The notes under the pieces are model-generated. The model was given only the letters and a program-made list of their open reading frames with translations. It was not told the origin of the DNA and searched no databases. A stretch of DNA of 56,288 nt from UBA1557 sp041675185 (GTDB lineage: Bacteria; Patescibacteriota; Patescibacteriia; Magasanikbacterales; UBA922): assembly GCA_041675185.1 (NCBI GenBank), contig JBAYUH010000003.1, forward strand, positions 1 through 56,288, in the 5' to 3' direction. Below are positions 48,793 to 56,288 of this stretch, piece after piece. Both the position numbers and the translations under genes were made by a program. Numbering within the stretch: the stretch's first letter is position 1; every line of letters starts with the position of its first letter.

Positions 48793-49896
48793 ATGCAAAA
48801 TTATCCAAAAATAGCCATAGTGTATTTACTTTATTATCATAATGAATCTTATGTAGATAATTTAGTTTCTGCTCTTAAGAAAATTACTTATCCAAAAGAT
48901 AAAGTAGAGTTGGTTATTGTTTCCAATCAGCATGAAAAAGATGGTAGCTTTATTCATTATATAAATGATACTGTAATGTCTTTGTCTGGTTCTGAAATAC
49001 CCCATACAACCATTATTACCAACAAAGAAAATTTGGGTTTTGCTGTTGGTAATAATCAAGGAGCAGAGTGGGCAGTAAAAAATAATTTTGATTATGTTTT
49101 CTTTCATAATAATGATGGGTTTTTTGCTACCAATGCGCTTGAACCTTTGGTAGAAACTTTGGAAGCTGACAAACAGATTGCTATTGCACAATCTCTTCTT
49201 TTGCTTCATCCAGAAACTGAGCTTATCAATAGCACTGGAAATTCTTTTCATTATCTCGGTCTTGGTTTTTGTAATGATTACAGAAAAAAAATTAAAGATG
49301 TTGTGTTACCAAAAATAAAAGAAATAGATTATGCTAGTGGTGCTGCTTTTATGATTAGTACAGAGCTTATCAGAAAATATGGGGCTTGGGATGCTGATTT
49401 TTATATTTATCATGAAGATTTGGATTGGGGACTTCGTATGAGAAGTTTGGGATACAAAATTGTCTTAGTTAGAGATTCTATTTTTTATCATCAATATCAA
49501 TTTTCTAGAAGTATTATGAAATTTTTTTGGATGGAAAGAAATCGTTATGCTGTTATGCTTATGTATTTCAAATGGCTAACACTTTTGTTTTTGTTGCCAA
49601 TTGCTATTTGTTTGGAATTAGGACTTTGGTTATTTAGTTTCAAAAATGGTTATGCAAGTAAAAGATGGGAAGTGTATAAGTATTGGTTGAATTTCAAAAA
49701 CTGGTCTATTTGGTTTAAGAAAAGAAAAATTATTCAACAGAATAGAAAAGTAAGTGATAGAGAAATGTTGAGTCATAGTGTGTCAGAAATTGTCTTTCAA
49801 GATGCTTCTACTGATAATTTTTTGGTCAATTATCTTGCCAATCCTATAATGAAGTTGTATTATTATGTAGTTGTGAAAGGTCTGATTTGGTGGTAA
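48793..49896 (+). CDS. GT2-family glycosyltransferase
   Basis: A 367-residue GT-A protein. IAIVYLLYYHNESYVDNLVS, NLGFAVGNNQGAEWA, YVFFHNNDGFFATNAL and IYHEDLDWGLRMRSLG mark the GT2 fold; a hydrophobic helix at about 262-281 (TLLFLLPIAICLELGLWLFS) suggests membrane attachment. The stop codon directly abuts the left inverted repeat of the GxxExxY unit, so the last codons may have been shaped by that insertion. Confidence 0.9.
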   Translation: MQNYPKIAIVYLLYYHNESYVDNLVSALKKITYPKDKVELVIVSNQHEKDGSFIHYINDTVMSLSGSEIPHTTIITNKENLGFAVGNNQGAEWAVKNNFDYVFFHNNDGFFATNALEPLVETLEADKQIAIAQSLLLLHPETELINSTGNSFHYLGLGFCNDYRKKIKDVVLPKIKEIDYASGAAFMISTELIRKYGAWDADFYIYHEDLDWGLRMRSLGYKIVLVRDSIFYHQYQFSRSIMKFFWMERNRYAVMLMYFKWLTLLFLLPIAICLELGLWLFSFKNGYASKRWEVYKYWLNFKNWSIWFKKRKIIQQNRKVSDREMLSHSVSEIVFQDASTDNFLVNYLANPIMKLYYYVVVKGLIWW

Positions 49897-50363
49897 ACAT
49901 TGATTGCACTGATTTTAAATGATTTCACTGATTATGTATAAAGAGAGTGATTTAACAAGAAAAATAATTGGTATAGCCATGAAAATACATCGTGAGATCG
50001 GTCCTGGATTTCAAGAAAAGATGTATCATAAAGCTATGATTTTAGATTTAGAAAAGGAAGGTTTGGTAGTTTGTAGTGAAAAAGAATTTGATGTAATATA
50101 TCAGAATGAATGTGTGGGTACTTTCAGATTGGATCTGGTGGTTGAAGGAAAGATTGTCATTGAATTAAAAGCTGTTTCAGGAGAAATTCCAAAATTATTT
50201 TATTCACAAACAATTTCTTACCTAAAAGCAAGTGGTTTGGAAATAGGCCTATTAATTAATTTTTGTAATGATAGTCTTGATATAAAACGTTTTGCAAATT
50301 ATAAAAATTTTAAACAAGGTAATTAATTTCAGTGGAATCTTTTAAAATCAGTGTAATCAATGT
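49897..50363. mobile_element. Putative GxxExxY unit with near-terminal inverted repeats
   Basis: The left arm 49897-49934 starts ACATTGATTGCACTGATTTT. The right arm 50324-50363, read in reverse complement, starts ACATTGATTACACTGATTTT. They agree at about 31 of 34 aligned positions. The arms end exactly at the start codon and at the stop codon of the small gene between them. No transposase is encoded. Further copies lie at 31275-31312 and, more diverged, near 7363-7390. Confidence 0.6.
49934..50326 (+). CDS. GxxExxY family protein (PDDEXK_3-like)
   Basis: 130 residues from the ATG at 49934; five extra in-frame residues upstream are encoded by the repeat arm. The hallmark GFQEKMYHKAM gives GxxExxY. 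A PD-(D/E)xK-like core is visible: GTFRLDLVVEGKIVIELKAV (D ... ExK). Family members are widespread small orphans of unknown function, possibly nucleases. It interrupts a glycosyltransferase/rml gene run and lies between inverted repeats, so it looks inserted. Confidence 0.88.
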   Translation: MYKESDLTRKIIGIAMKIHREIGPGFQEKMYHKAMILDLEKEGLVVCSEKEFDVIYQNECVGTFRLDLVVEGKIVIELKAVSGEIPKLFYSQTISYLKASGLEIGLLINFCNDSLDIKRFANYKNFKQGN

Positions 50364-50366
50364 TAT

Positions 50367-51452
50367 ATGAAAATAAAAAAAGCAATACTTACTGGTGGGG
50401 GAAGAGCAACAAGACTTCATCCTATCACTACTACAATCAATAAACATTTACTACCTTTGGCAAATAAGCCCATGATTTTTCATGCTATTGAAAAAGCTAT
50501 TGAAGCTGGTATTGAAGAAATTTTTATCAATACTAATCCTGGTGAAAAAGATTTGGAAAATTTTATTGGAGATGGTGGTCATTGGGGAATAAAAATAAAA
50601 TTTTTTGAACAGACTGGTGGGCCACAAGGTATTGCTCATGTGGTGAATGAAGCTAAGAAATTTATTGGGGACGAACCTTTCATGTTTTATTTGTCAGACA
50701 ATGTAATACTTGGTAGCATCAAACCAATGTTTGAAGAATTTGAAAACGGTAAGTTTGATTGTATGTTGGCTTTGTCAGAAGTCCCAGATCCACAAAGATT
50801 TGGTGTACCAATTTTTGATGAAAATAAAAAATTAATAGATGTTTTGGAAAAGCCAGCTAATCCACAAAATAATTTTGCTGTTACTGGTATTTATTTGTAC
50901 GGACCAAAAATATTTTTTGAAGCTTTCCAAAATATTGAAAAAAGTGATAGAGGAGAATATGAGATTTCTAGTATTCATTCTAATTTTTTGAAAAATAATA
51001 AAAATGTTGGTTACAAAGAAATAACTGGTTGGTGGAAAGATACTGGTAAAATAGAAGATTTGTTGATTGCCAATCGTCTTTTGTTGGAAGAAATGTCACA
51101 CACTAATTTTCCTAATCACGGTACTGTAGAAGATGGTGTGCAAATAAAAGGTAAAGTTCATATCGGTCTAGGTTCTAGAGTAGCCAAAGATGTAATTTTG
51201 GATGGACCAGTAATTATTGGTGAAAACTGTATTTTGTCCAATTGCAAAATTGGTCCTAATACTACTATTGGTTCTGGTTGTGAAATAAAAAATGTTACTA
51301 TAAAAGATTCTATTATTTTGGACAATACTTTTATTGACGTAGATTTATTTATAGTAAATAGTCTGATTGGCAAAAATGTGAAGATTATAAAAAAATCTAC
51401 CACAGATGGTAGAAACATGCTTATAGGTGATAAGACAATTGTAGAAATCTAG
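50367..51452 (+). CDS. RmlA-like sugar nucleotidyltransferase with left-handed beta-helix
   Basis: A 361-residue protein. The nucleotidyltransferase domain (1-240) has AILTGGGRATRLHPIT (GGxxTRL-type), KHLLPLANKPMIFH, GGPQGIAHVV, FYLSDNVILGS, EKP and GWWKDTG; the C-terminal part has hexapeptide repeats (IIGENCILSNCKIGPNTTIG). This long type matches dTDP-glucose pyrophosphorylases of the archaeal/actinobacterial class. It starts 3 bp after the right repeat of the GxxExxY unit, which may have separated it from the upstream rml/GT genes and promoter. Confidence 0.92.
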   Translation: MKIKKAILTGGGRATRLHPITTTINKHLLPLANKPMIFHAIEKAIEAGIEEIFINTNPGEKDLENFIGDGGHWGIKIKFFEQTGGPQGIAHVVNEAKKFIGDEPFMFYLSDNVILGSIKPMFEEFENGKFDCMLALSEVPDPQRFGVPIFDENKKLIDVLEKPANPQNNFAVTGIYLYGPKIFFEAFQNIEKSDRGEYEISSIHSNFLKNNKNVGYKEITGWWKDTGKIEDLLIANRLLLEEMSHTNFPNHGTVEDGVQIKGKVHIGLGSRVAKDVILDGPVIIGENCILSNCKIGPNTTIGSGCEIKNVTIKDSIILDNTFIDVDLFIVNSLIGKNVKIIKKSTTDGRNMLIGDKTIVEI

Positions 51453-52747
51453 AGATCTAGTCTGTACAGTTTGTGTTCTTTTCCGGTTGTATAAAATAAT
51501 GCTCTATATTTTTTGTTTATATAAATTTTGTTTTCGGTAGTTTTCAAAATTGGAAATTGAAGATATTGGTCTATATCTATTGCTTTTATTTCATTTTCAG
51601 TTTGTAAAATATATATTCTGCCCTCATCCAAAAGTTGAAGGGTGTTTATTTTTTCACCAGTACGATATTGTAAGTTGATAGTGCCATCTTCTTTTATCGT
51701 TGTTATATCCCAATCAGAATAAACTATCCAGTCTTGATTAGTTTCATTCCAAAATAAATTTTTTCCATTTATTTTTGTTTCTAGATTTGTTTGTAAATCG
51801 TAAACTAAGAAACCATCTAAAGTTTTGGTAAGTATTCTATTTTTGTTTAAACTTATTATTTCGGATATTTTATTTTGTAGATGATAAGTAATTTTATTAT
51901 CGAAAATAGTGTTTTCATCATAGAACCAGACATTTTCATTGTCTTCGACGTACCATTTGTTAGTAGTGGTACTAGTCAAATTTTTGGTAGTACCATTTTT
52001 TTCAATAGTTATAATTTGATTTTGTTTTGTAGTAGAGAGTGGTTTGTTGTTTTCATTTTTCCATTGGACTGTATTTGTTGAAGTATCTATATCAACAGCC
52101 TGATTATTTTCTGGTTTATTCAAATCATAGAGGACTAATTTTTTTTGTCCATTTTCATTTTTGATAATGTAGACAACGTTGTCAAAAGGGGAAACAGAAT
52201 AATCTATAATATCAGTATTATTTTCCAAAGTTTTGGTAGTATTATTTTTTATATCAAAATATATAATATTGTATTTGTCATTTGGTGCCAAAGTCAGTAA
52301 TAAAATATTGTCTGAATTATGACTTCCTATTATATCTTGGACATTGGATAATTCTGTAAACATTGGTAACCCATCTTTCAATAAACTAAAGTAATTTATA
52401 TAAGTTGTTTGTTTGCTGTTTACACTAATATTTTTTCCCCAAGTTTTGTAACCATCTTTTTTGATAGTCAATAAATAGGTGTCAGGGTAGAGTGATAAAT
52501 TGAATGGTATTTTTTGTGCCAATTCTGCACCATTCAAAAAAACTTGAGCTTCTTTTGGTAGGACATCTACATTGAGTATACCTGTTTGTTTTATTTTGTG
52601 TTTGACAAAATCATAGCGGTATCCAGAGCTATAGGCGATTAAGATTGGAGATATTACAAAAAAAGAACTAACTAGAAGGATCATAATAGTAAGTCTGATT
52701 GGTCTAGTTAGTCTAGTTTTTAATATTTTTTCATGTATTTTGTCCAT
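51449..52747 (-). CDS. Membrane-anchored PEGA-domain protein with beta-propeller-like region
   Basis: A 432-residue protein. TM helix at about 18-38; a PEGA domain follows (about 53-105: VDVLPKEAQVFLNGAELAQK, then PDTYLLTIKKDGYKTW). The rest has repeated short strands with DxxNN and sugar-propeller-like spacing (YFDIKNNT, YDLNKPENN, YDLQTN), resembling WD40/YVTN-type blades. Extracytoplasmic, function unknown; PEGA domains often contact cell-wall glycans. Its stop overlaps the RmlA-like stop by 4 bp. Confidence 0.85.
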   Translation of the reverse strand: MDKIHEKILKTRLTRPIRLTIMILLVSSFFVISPILIAYSSGYRYDFVKHKIKQTGILNVDVLPKEAQVFLNGAELAQKIPFNLSLYPDTYLLTIKKDGYKTWGKNISVNSKQTTYINYFSLLKDGLPMFTELSNVQDIIGSHNSDNILLLTLAPNDKYNIIYFDIKNNTTKTLENNTDIIDYSVSPFDNVVYIIKNENGQKKLVLYDLNKPENNQAVDIDTSTNTVQWKNENNKPLSTTKQNQIITIEKNGTTKNLTSTTTNKWYVEDNENVWFYDENTIFDNKITYHLQNKISEIISLNKNRILTKTLDGFLVYDLQTNLETKINGKNLFWNETNQDWIVYSDWDITTIKEDGTINLQYRTGEKINTLQLLDEGRIYILQTENEIKAIDIDQYLQFPILKTTENKIYINKKYRALFYTTGKEHKLYRLDL

Positions 52748-52815
52748 GTTTGCCTTTTATGTCTTTTTCATGTATAATCATAACGTATTTTCAAATATTT
52801 ATCAACTATTTTATT

Positions 52816-54117
52816 ATGGCTAAATTTGTAATTGAGGGTGGCAAAGAATTATCAGGAGCTTTGAGTGTCAATACTGCCAAGAATTCCGCAGTAGCTATTC
52901 TCTGCGCCTCTTTGATGATTCAAGGAGAAGTTTTGTTGCAGGACATGCCTCATATTGAGGAAGTTTTTCGTATTTTGGAAATATTAAAAAGTATTGGAGT
53001 AAAATTTGCTTGGAAAGATGAACACACTCTTTTTTTGGATACTTCGTCCAAATTGACTATGGATAAAATAGACAAAAAAGCTACAGAAGTGACTAGATCT
53101 TCACTAATGTTGCTTGGTGCTTTGGCTGCTCGTGAAAAAGAATTCAAAATTTATAAATCTGGAGGTTGCCGTTTGGGGGAGCGTACTGTCAAGCCACACC
53201 TGTTTGCTCTTGAAAAGTTTGGTGTTAGTGTAGAATCAAAAAATAAATATTATGAAGTAAAAAATAAACCTTTGAAAGCTGTTGATATTGTAATGTATGA
53301 GTCAGGGGATACACCAACAGAAAATGCAATTATGGCAGCGGTTTTAGCTCCTGGAGTCACTACTATCAAATTTGCTTCTTCAAACTATATGGTGCAAGAT
53401 TTGTGTTATTTTTTGCAGGTTGCTGGTGCCAAAATTGAAGGAATTGGTAATACGACTTTGAAGATTACTGGAGTCAAAAAATTAAATTCCATAAAAACAT
53501 ACAGTATTATGCCTGATCCTATAGAAGCCATGACTTTTATAGCTTTGTCTATTACTACTAAATCAGAGTTGACTATCAAAAATTGTCCATTAGATTTTTT
53601 GGAATTAGAATTAGAGAAATTGTCAGTCATGGGTCAAAAATTTCAAATAAAAAATAAACGTAAATCAGCCAATGGATATTTTAACATAGTAGATATCAAA
53701 TTTTTTAAATCAGAATTACAAGCTTTGCCTGACAAAATTTATGGTAGGCCTTTTCCAGGTCTTAATATCGACAATCTACCTTTGTTTGTGCCAATTTTAA
53801 CTCAAGTCAGAGGCAGGACTTTGGTTCATGATTGGGTCTATGAAAATAGAGCGATTTATTTTCTTGATTTTCAAAAATTAGGAGCTAATCTTACTTTGTT
53901 AGATCCACATCGTGTCTTTGTAGAAGGTCCAAGCAAGCTAATATGCAATGAATTGATGTGTCCGCCAGCAATTAGACCAGCAGTAGCCTTACTTGTAGCT
54001 ATGATTGCTGCTAAGGGTAGATCAATAATGCGTAATTCTTATACCATTGAACGTGGATATGAAAAATTAGCTGAGCGTCTTTCAGCTGTGGGAGCCAAAA
54101 TAACTTATGAAGAATAA
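52816..54117 (+). CDS. murA: MurA, UDP-N-acetylglucosamine 1-carboxyvinyltransferase
   Basis: 433 residues from the ATG at 52816 (MAKFVIEGGKELSGALSVNTAKNSAV); a longer in-frame start is not needed. Lys-Asn in AKNSAV binds UDP-GlcNAc, and GGCRLGERTV carries the PEP-adduct Cys118, so fosfomycin sensitivity is predicted. The usual PGFPTDxQ reads PGLNIDNLP; the Asp is kept. It catalyses the first committed peptidoglycan step. The protease gene follows after 14 bp, as an operon. Confidence 0.95.
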   Translation: MAKFVIEGGKELSGALSVNTAKNSAVAILCASLMIQGEVLLQDMPHIEEVFRILEILKSIGVKFAWKDEHTLFLDTSSKLTMDKIDKKATEVTRSSLMLLGALAAREKEFKIYKSGGCRLGERTVKPHLFALEKFGVSVESKNKYYEVKNKPLKAVDIVMYESGDTPTENAIMAAVLAPGVTTIKFASSNYMVQDLCYFLQVAGAKIEGIGNTTLKITGVKKLNSIKTYSIMPDPIEAMTFIALSITTKSELTIKNCPLDFLELELEKLSVMGQKFQIKNKRKSANGYFNIVDIKFFKSELQALPDKIYGRPFPGLNIDNLPLFVPILTQVRGRTLVHDWVYENRAIYFLDFQKLGANLTLLDPHRVFVEGPSKLICNELMCPPAIRPAVALLVAMIAAKGRSIMRNSYTIERGYEKLAERLSAVGAKITYEE

Positions 54118-54131
54118 TTAGTATATATAGT

Positions 54132-55394
54132 ATGCCTAAAAGAAAAATTTTAAATATTGTTTTATCTGGTATTTTTATTGTAGCTGTATTTTTTACTGGT
54201 GTAACTATTGGTATTAGTAGAGATATTGGTAATAATTTGTTAAATAGTAGTGGTAATGTAGACATTACCAAAGTAGTCAATCTTTATGGTAATAGTCGAT
54301 CTGATCAAGTAGATTTCAAAGAATATTGGGATATTTGGAATAAGATAAAAAAGAATTATGTCAAACAACCAGTTAGTGATGTTGATTTGTTTTATTCTTC
54401 AATAGAAGGATTGGTAAAAGGTTTGGATGATCCTTATTCTGTTTTTTTTCCACCATCGAAGGCTAAGGCTTTTGTTAGTGATTTGTCTGGAGCTTTTGAG
54501 GGTATAGGTGCTGAAATTGGAATGCAAAATGATAGAATTACTATAGTCTCTCCTTTGGAAGGTTCTCCAGCTGAAAAAGCTGGTCTAAAAGCAGGTGATG
54601 TGATTTTGGCTGTAGATGGTACAGATATTAGTTCTTTGAGTGTAGAAGAAGTAGTATTGAAAATTAGAGGTCCAAAACAAACTATTGTTTCTTTGACAAT
54701 AGAAAGAGGTGAAAAATTTGAAAAACAAAATATTGAAATTATGCGTGATAGTATTGACTTGCCATCAGTAAAATGGGAAGACAAAGGCAAGGGAATTATT
54801 TATTTACGTGTTAGTTTTTTCAATGATAATACTTGGTCTGAATTTGACAAAGCTGTCAAAGAAATTATTCTCAAATCTCCAAAAAGTATTGTCTTGGATT
54901 TGCGTGGTAATCCTGGCGGTTATCTTGATACTTCTGTCAAAGTGGCTGCCGAATGGCTTACCAAAGATCAAGGTGTCGTTGTCTCAGAAAAAACAAATGA
55001 TGGTCAAACAAAAAAATATAATTCTGAGGAAGGCAAACATAGATTTGTGGGTATTCCTACAATTATATTAGTTGACAATGGTACAGCTTCTGGTTCAGAA
55101 ATTGTTACTGGTGCTTTGCAAGATTATGGTGTAGCTACTGTGGTAGGTAAGACTACTTATGGCAAAGGCTCTGTTCAGGAATTTGAAGTTTTGCCAGATG
55201 GATCAGCTTTGAAAATTACTATTGCTGAATGGTACACTCCCAAAGATCGTCAAATAAACAAAATAGGTTTGTATCCAGATATAACTGTCGATGGTGATAT
55301 GTTTGTCCAAAAAAATAATACTAAGGGTGACAAAGTAGGTGATTATGTGGACAAGGGTATAGAAAAAGCTTTGGAAATTTTATCAAAAAAATAA
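54132..55394 (+). CDS. CtpA-type carboxyl-terminal processing protease (S41)
   Basis: A 420-residue protein. N-terminal TM anchor (about 9-28); helical linker (DYWDIWNKIKKNYV-type, GLDDPYSVFFPP); PDZ (about 120-195: GIGAEIGMQNDRITIVSPL ... GDVILAVDG); S41 core with Ser320 (GTASGSE), Lys345 (YGKGSVQ) and Gln349, matching the Ser-Lys-Gln spacing of CtpB. It cleaves proteins outside the membrane, likely envelope or wall enzymes. Co-transcribed with murA. Confidence 0.95.
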   Translation: MPKRKILNIVLSGIFIVAVFFTGVTIGISRDIGNNLLNSSGNVDITKVVNLYGNSRSDQVDFKEYWDIWNKIKKNYVKQPVSDVDLFYSSIEGLVKGLDDPYSVFFPPSKAKAFVSDLSGAFEGIGAEIGMQNDRITIVSPLEGSPAEKAGLKAGDVILAVDGTDISSLSVEEVVLKIRGPKQTIVSLTIERGEKFEKQNIEIMRDSIDLPSVKWEDKGKGIIYLRVSFFNDNTWSEFDKAVKEIILKSPKSIVLDLRGNPGGYLDTSVKVAAEWLTKDQGVVVSEKTNDGQTKKYNSEEGKHRFVGIPTIILVDNGTASGSEIVTGALQDYGVATVVGKTTYGKGSVQEFEVLPDGSALKITIAEWYTPKDRQINKIGLYPDITVDGDMFVQKNNTKGDKVGDYVDKGIEKALEILSKK

Positions 55395-55416
55395 TAAAAA
55401 TAATGGGTATTAGTAT

Positions 55417-55785
55417 ATGTTTTCAGGTATTGTTGTACATGGTGATGGTAATGGAAAAATATTTGGTTTTCCTACAGCCAATATTGATTGTCAAATAAAA
55501 AAGGGGATGAATATTACCACTGGTGTTTTTGCTTCAGTTGTTACAATTGATAATAAGAAATATAATAGCGCTTTTGTAATTATGTCAAAAGAAAAATCTT
55601 TCAAATTTGAAGTGCATATTTTGGATTTGGATTTTGATTCTGATTTGTATGGCAAGTATCTTGAAGTAGATTTGGTACAAAAGGTAAGTGAAGTAGAACG
55701 TTATGATTCGCATGAAGAATTGTTGAAAAAAATAAAACAAGATATAGAAATGGTAAAAGAAGTTTTTGTGGGACGGGATAAGTAA
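55417..55785 (+). CDS. Stand-alone riboflavin kinase
   Basis: A 122-residue protein equal to the C-terminal kinase half of RibF: SGIVVHGDGNGKIFGFPTAN has the GFPTAN motif (17-22) with the preceding Gly-rich loop, then GVFASVVTIDNKKYNSAFV and FEVHILDLDFDLYG-like strands (FEVHILDLDFDSDLYGKYL). No FAD-synthetase half is attached, so it would make FMN from riboflavin but not FAD. A divergent CTP-dependent type is unlikely given the motif. Confidence 0.88.
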   Translation: MFSGIVVHGDGNGKIFGFPTANIDCQIKKGMNITTGVFASVVTIDNKKYNSAFVIMSKEKSFKFEVHILDLDFDSDLYGKYLEVDLVQKVSEVERYDSHEELLKKIKQDIEMVKEVFVGRDK

Positions 55786-55820
55786 ACAAAAAAGCATTTT
55801 CACAAAATAAAAACCTATGC

Positions 55821-55826
55821 TATAAT
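55821..55826 (+). promoter_or_regulatory. Possible promoter of the partial last gene
   Basis: Extended -10 TGCTATAAT ending at 55826, with TTTTCA 18 bp upstream (55797-55802). The region up to the ATG contains the TTCACCTAATTCCTAATTTC repeat (55872-55906), shared with 1526-1566. Confidence 0.45.
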
Positions 55827-55946
55827 ACCTTCACTTAAAAAACTATTAAAAAATATAATAATAATTTCTAATTCACCTAATTCCTAATTTCTAACTTGTC
55901 CGCCTTTTGGGAGGATAAAATTTTCAATTAAAAAATTATCTATAAT

Positions 55947-56288
55947 ATGAAATACTTCAACCCTCCTCGTGACAATCTAAAAGGTAAACAAAAAGATATT
56001 ATGGATCAATCTAAAAAGATTGCTTCTTTTGATAAGTATTGGTTTTGGCATGGACTATGGCATTCACATCAAGCTCTTAAACGAAAAGATGTCGTGGGTA
56101 CATTCACTGATTTTAATCGCCGTTCTCGTCACCTCAAACTCCAAATCCTCCTCCACTACTTCCGCAACTTCTTCTTATTCCCATTTTTCTTATTCAAATT
56201 CCTTCTCCCTTCATTTATGAAGGGAAAGAACAATGTCTGGAAGAACATAAAGACAATAATAAAAGAAAAAGAATTTAAACCACTAAGA
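55947..56288 (+). CDS. Unknown protein, 3'-truncated by the window edge
   Basis: An ATG frame open through the last base (114 codons). The sequence starts MKYFNPPRDNLKGKQKDIMD, has WFWHGLWHSHQALKRKDVVG, then a strongly aromatic, hydrophobic stretch (YFRNFFLFPFFLFKFLLP) that may be membrane-associated, followed by a basic segment. No family is recognised. The frame's absence of stops over 342 bp and sensible composition support it. Confidence 0.6.
   Translation, partial: MKYFNPPRDNLKGKQKDIMDQSKKIASFDKYWFWHGLWHSHQALKRKDVVGTFTDFNRRSRHLKLQILLHYFRNFFLFPFFLFKFLLPSFMKGKNNVWKNIKTIIKEKEFKPLR

Noticed and set aside
1..56288. Recoded TGA (as in Gracilibacteria) or a circular window
   Set aside because: TGA ends several clear genes (rmlB, vanW, GT2 genes) at family-typical lengths. 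The similar KEKPLR/KEFKPLR residues at the two ends are too short to show circularity.

Overview
The window is low-GC bacterial DNA with the standard stop codons (TAA, TAG and TGA all end recognisable genes, so TGA is not recoded). Small single-copy core genes, a UvrC lacking its C-terminal HhH region, a stand-alone riboflavin kinase, a membrane-tethered Clp ATPase, a VanW protein, a DUF192 protein and many envelope-glycan genes together suggest a Patescibacteria/CPR genome of the Parcubacteria group (Falkowbacteria- or Magasanikbacteria-like). That placement is inferred from gene content and sequence style; no phylogeny was possible. Both ends cut through genes.

Layout. 0-6.1 kb: envelope genes (membrane protein, degenerate HtrA-like PDZ protein, Wzz-like protein, two small helical proteins, a 1051-residue protein). 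6.2-10.4 kb: a compositional island of three separately transcribed genes whose coding DNA is far richer in G+C than the rest. They encode a one-pass membrane protein, an outer-membrane-type beta-barrel and a lipoprotein with thrombospondin type 3 repeats, and are separated by AT-rich, hairpin-dense untranslated DNA. 10.5-16.3 kb: O-antigen ligase-like protein, radical SAM enzyme, two GT4 glycosyltransferases and a decayed four-helix-bundle (S23) gene. 16.5-36.1 kb: housekeeping (PilT, a FtsI-type PBP, tRNA-Glu, tRNA-Met, UvrA, UvrC, MraZ-RsmH-FtsL, a membrane protein with Clp ATPase, VanW, a MraY/WecA-type transferase, DUF192, L21, RecR, YbaB, DnaB). 36.3-42.4 kb: GT4, two large GT-C-like membrane proteins, CDP-alcohol phosphatidyltransferase. 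42.5-51.5 kb: HIT, NUDIX, RmlB, RmlD-like, four GT2 enzymes, a GxxExxY gene between inverted repeats, and an RmlA-like nucleotidyltransferase. 51.4-56.3 kb: PEGA-domain protein, MurA, CtpA, riboflavin kinase and a partial unknown gene.

How it fits together: about half of the genes build, export or modify a cell-surface polysaccharide (nucleotide-sugar synthesis, GT2/GT4 transfer, polyprenyl-phosphate priming, Wzz/ligase) or peptidoglycan (MurA, PBP, RsmH/MraZ/FtsL).

The most unusual aspect is the spacer DNA. Many intergenic gaps hold degenerate short repeats folded into long palindromes. Related sequences lie in frame inside uvrA, uvrC and a GT2 gene and form the C-terminus of vanW, much as Rickettsia palindromic elements do. 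Two small orphan genes, GxxExxY and the S23 remnant, sit inside such repeats and look like non-autonomous mobile units. Other items for follow-up are the structured leader of the GC-rich island, a roughly 10-bp-phased MraZ operator over the mraZ promoter, and a Clp ATPase whose first AAA module has lost its catalytic residues.
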